Positions 5,626 through 7,200 of a stretch of 7,200 nt of DNA are shown piece by piece. The position numbers and the translations under genes are program-made. This DNA comes from Firmicutes bacterium CAG:170 (GTDB lineage: Bacteria; Bacillota; Clostridia; Oscillospirales; Oscillospiraceae), in assembly GCA_000436735.1 (NCBI GenBank), contig FR887194.1, positions 8,172-15,371 on the forward strand. The letters run 5' to 3'. Within the stretch, counting starts at the first letter, position 1, and each line of letters opens with the position of its first letter. The notes under the pieces are model-generated. The model had not been told where the DNA came from, made no database searches, and saw only the letters and a program-made list of their open reading frames with translations.

Positions 5626-6879
5626 ATGAAAACGAAAGCTGTTCGCATTCACGGAAAGATGGATCTTCGTCTGGAAGAGATCGAGCTGCCGCAGGTCGGC
5701 CCGGACGACGTACAGGTCAAGATCATTTCTGACTCGATCTGCATGAGCACCTATAAGGCGGCGGTCGAGGGCGCGGAGCACAAGCGCGTTCCCGACGATG
5801 TCGCCGAGCATCCGACCATTGTCGGTCACGAGTTCTGCGGTGTCATTCAGGAGGTCGGCGAGAACTGGAAGAACAAGTACAAGCCCGGTCAGGGCTTCGC
5901 CATTCAGCCCGCCCATTTCTACAAGGGCTCCCAGATGGCTCCCGGCTATTCCTATCAGTACTGCGGCGGCGACGCACAGTATGGCAACGTTCCCATCGAA
6001 ACGCTGCTGATGGACTGCCTGCTGCCGTATAACTCCGACGTTTATTTCTACGGCTCCCTGTCCGAGCCGATGAGCTGCATCATCGGCACGTTCCACGCCA
6101 TGTACCACACCAAGGCCGGCTCCTACGAGCACCAGATGGGCATTGTCGAGGGCGGCAAGATGGCGCTTCTCGCTTCCGTCGGCCCGATGGGCCTCGGCGC
6201 GATCGACTACGCGCTGCACTGCGACCGCCGTCCCAGCCTGCTGGTCGTCACCGATATCGACGACGAGAGACTGGCCAGAGCGGAGAGCATCTACACCGTT
6301 GAGCACGCCAAGGAGCTTGGCATCGAGCTGCACTACGTCAACACCGCGAAGCCCGGCTGCGACACGAAGTATCTGCGTGAGCTGACCGGCGGCACGGGCT
6401 ATGACGACGTGATCTGCTTCGCGCCGGTGCGTCCGGTCGTCGAGCAGGCGGGCGACATCCTCGGCTACGACGGCTGCCTCAACTTCTTCGCAGGCCCGAC
6501 CAACAAGGAATTCAAGGCCGAGTTCAACTGGTACAACGTCCATTATCTCTACACCCATGTGGTCGGCACCTCCGGCGGCAATACCAGCGATATGCGCGAG
6601 GCCATCGACATGATGACCTCCGGCAAGATCAACCCCGCCGCAATGATCACCCACATCGGCGGCCTGAACGCCGTTGTCGATACGACGCTGAACCTGCCGA
6701 ACATCCGCGGCGGCAAGAAGCTGATCTACACGCAGATCGAACTTCCGCTGACGGCCATCGCCGATTTTGAGAAGCTCGGCGAGACCGACCCGCTGTTCGC
6801 AAAGCTGGCGGAGATCACCAAGCGCCACAACGGCCTGTGGAGCGCAGAGGCAGAAAAATATCTGCTGGCCAACAAGTAA
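5626..6879 (+). CDS. Zinc-type medium-chain dehydrogenase, L-sorbose-1-phosphate reductase (SorE)-like
   Basis: Probable NAD(H)-dependent oxidoreductase interconverting a secondary alcohol or polyol (phosphate) and its ketone. The 417-residue product has the GroES-like catalytic domain first: Cys39, His68-Glu69 in the GHEFCG motif and Glu147 in SLSEP are the likely catalytic zinc ligands. The structural-zinc four-Cys lobe of classical alcohol dehydrogenases is absent. A Rossmann fold follows, with SVGPMGLG (184-191) as the dinucleotide loop and Asp210 at the end of the second strand (VVTDID), favouring NAD over NADP. At 417 residues it is longer than the usual 340-360 of the superfamily and resembles the SorE branch known from sorbose operons. 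ATG 5626 follows AAGGAAAG at 8-10 nt; the frame opens earlier, at 5584, but that lies in the leader. It is first in an operon with a lipoyl-bearing E2, and no PTS or sugar kinase is visible, so a sorbose role is not demonstrated. Substrate unknown. Confidence 0.87.
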   Translation: MKTKAVRIHGKMDLRLEEIELPQVGPDDVQVKIISDSICMSTYKAAVEGAEHKRVPDDVAEHPTIVGHEFCGVIQEVGENWKNKYKPGQGFAIQPAHFYKGSQMAPGYSYQYCGGDAQYGNVPIETLLMDCLLPYNSDVYFYGSLSEPMSCIIGTFHAMYHTKAGSYEHQMGIVEGGKMALLASVGPMGLGAIDYALHCDRRPSLLVVTDIDDERLARAESIYTVEHAKELGIELHYVNTAKPGCDTKYLRELTGGTGYDDVICFAPVRPVVEQAGDILGYDGCLNFFAGPTNKEFKAEFNWYNVHYLYTHVVGTSGGNTSDMREAIDMMTSGKINPAAMITHIGGLNAVVDTTLNLPNIRGGKKLIYTQIELPLTAIADFEKLGETDPLFAKLAEITKRHNGLWSAEAEKYLLANK

Positions 6880-6912
6880 ATCCATTATTGAAGATATAGG
6901 AGTGAAAAATTT

Positions 6913-7200
6913 ATGGCAGAAGGCGTATTGATGCCGAAGGCCGGTATTACGGTCGAATCGTGCGTGATCGGTGAATGGAAAAAGAATGTAGGCGATCAGG
7001 TCGCCGTTGGCGATATCCTGTTCACCTACGAAACGGATAAGGCGGAATTTGAATGTGAATCCACTGCTGCCGGTACGCTGCTGGCGCAGTTCTATGCAGA
7101 GGGCGACGAGGTTCCGTGCCTGGTCAACGTCTGCGCCGTCGGCAACCCCGGCGAGGATGTGGAAGCCCTGAGAAATGCGGCTCCCGCCGCAGAAGCGCCT
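6913..7200 (+). CDS. Lipoyl domain of 2-oxoacid (or acetoin) dehydrogenase complex E2 subunit, 3' end missing
   Basis: Dihydrolipoyl acyltransferase (E2) that carries acyl groups from the thiamine-diphosphate E1 to CoA on a swinging lipoyl arm. The 96 visible residues form one complete lipoyl domain (about 2-78): MPKAGITVESCVIGEWKKN opening, GD-VAVGDILFTYETDKAEFE with Lys43 as the lipoylation site, and the SxxxGTLL strand after it. An Ala/Pro-rich linker begins near residue 88, and the frame runs off the window end, so the E1/E3-binding and catalytic domains are outside. ATG 6913 follows AGGAG (6898-6902). The gene starts 33 bp after the dehydrogenase stop with no terminator between, so they are co-transcribed. 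The variant ETDKAEFE instead of the commoner ETDKA-x-x-E spacing is normal for acetoin/pyruvate-type E2 proteins. A standalone biotin/lipoyl attachment protein is the less likely alternative. Confidence 0.9.
   Translation, partial: MAEGVLMPKAGITVESCVIGEWKKNVGDQVAVGDILFTYETDKAEFECESTAAGTLLAQFYAEGDEVPCLVNVCAVGNPGEDVEALRNAAPAAEAP

Noticed and set aside
4567..6885. 772-codon open frame on the minus strand across the dehydrogenase and ECF genes
   Set aside because: It runs antisense through two well-supported genes, a terminator and a promoter, and its translation shows no recognisable domain. GC-rich codon use explains its length.

Overview
The window looks like a chromosomal segment of a GC-rich gut-type Clostridia, probably Oscillospiraceae (a Faecalibacterium/Subdoligranulum-like lineage). 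This is inferred from codon use (GC-rich third positions), strong AGGAGG-type ribosome binding sites, a SpoIIIE/FtsK-type translocase next to uppP, a solitary ECF S component, and A/T-tract hairpins in the intergenic spaces. Genus cannot be fixed from the sequence alone.

Layout. (1) 1-3568: a co-directional pair, uppP (5' end outside the window) and an ftsK/spoIIIE-family DNA translocase 9 bp downstream. The ftsK start region carries a 28-bp tandem duplication that puts the best start codon (ATG 781) out of frame with the rest of the gene. (2) 3569-3787: a non-coding stretch dense in inverted and direct repeats, including a good terminator for the minus strand. (3) 3788-4436: a small, visibly less GC-rich islet with two divergent genes. 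One is a 99-residue Cys-rich, zinc-ribbon-like protein of unknown function on the minus strand. The other is an 81-residue XRE-type helix-turn-helix regulator on the plus strand. They share a 104-bp intergenic region with a perfect 20-bp palindrome lying over the -35 box of the minus gene. (4) 4437-4818: a 382-bp gene-free region with several stem-loops, one of them related in form to the hairpin just after ftsK, so two similar hairpin elements bracket the islet. (5) 4819-5418: an ECF-transporter S component (vitamin uptake, substrate unknown), followed by a strong terminator. (6) 5508-7200: a near-consensus sigma-A promoter driving a SorE-like medium-chain dehydrogenase and, 33 bp later, the lipoyl domain of a 2-oxoacid dehydrogenase E2 subunit that runs off the window.

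How they fit together. uppP (lipid-carrier recycling) and ftsK (chromosome segregation) are housekeeping. The ECF S component is a separate unit. The dehydrogenase/E2 pair starts a catabolic operon that probably oxidises a secondary alcohol or polyol and feeds a lipoate-dependent dehydrogenase complex. The most unusual parts are the ftsK frameshifting duplication, the XRE/zinc-ribbon pair with its operator, and a 14-bp perfect terminator-like hairpin inside the zinc-ribbon gene.
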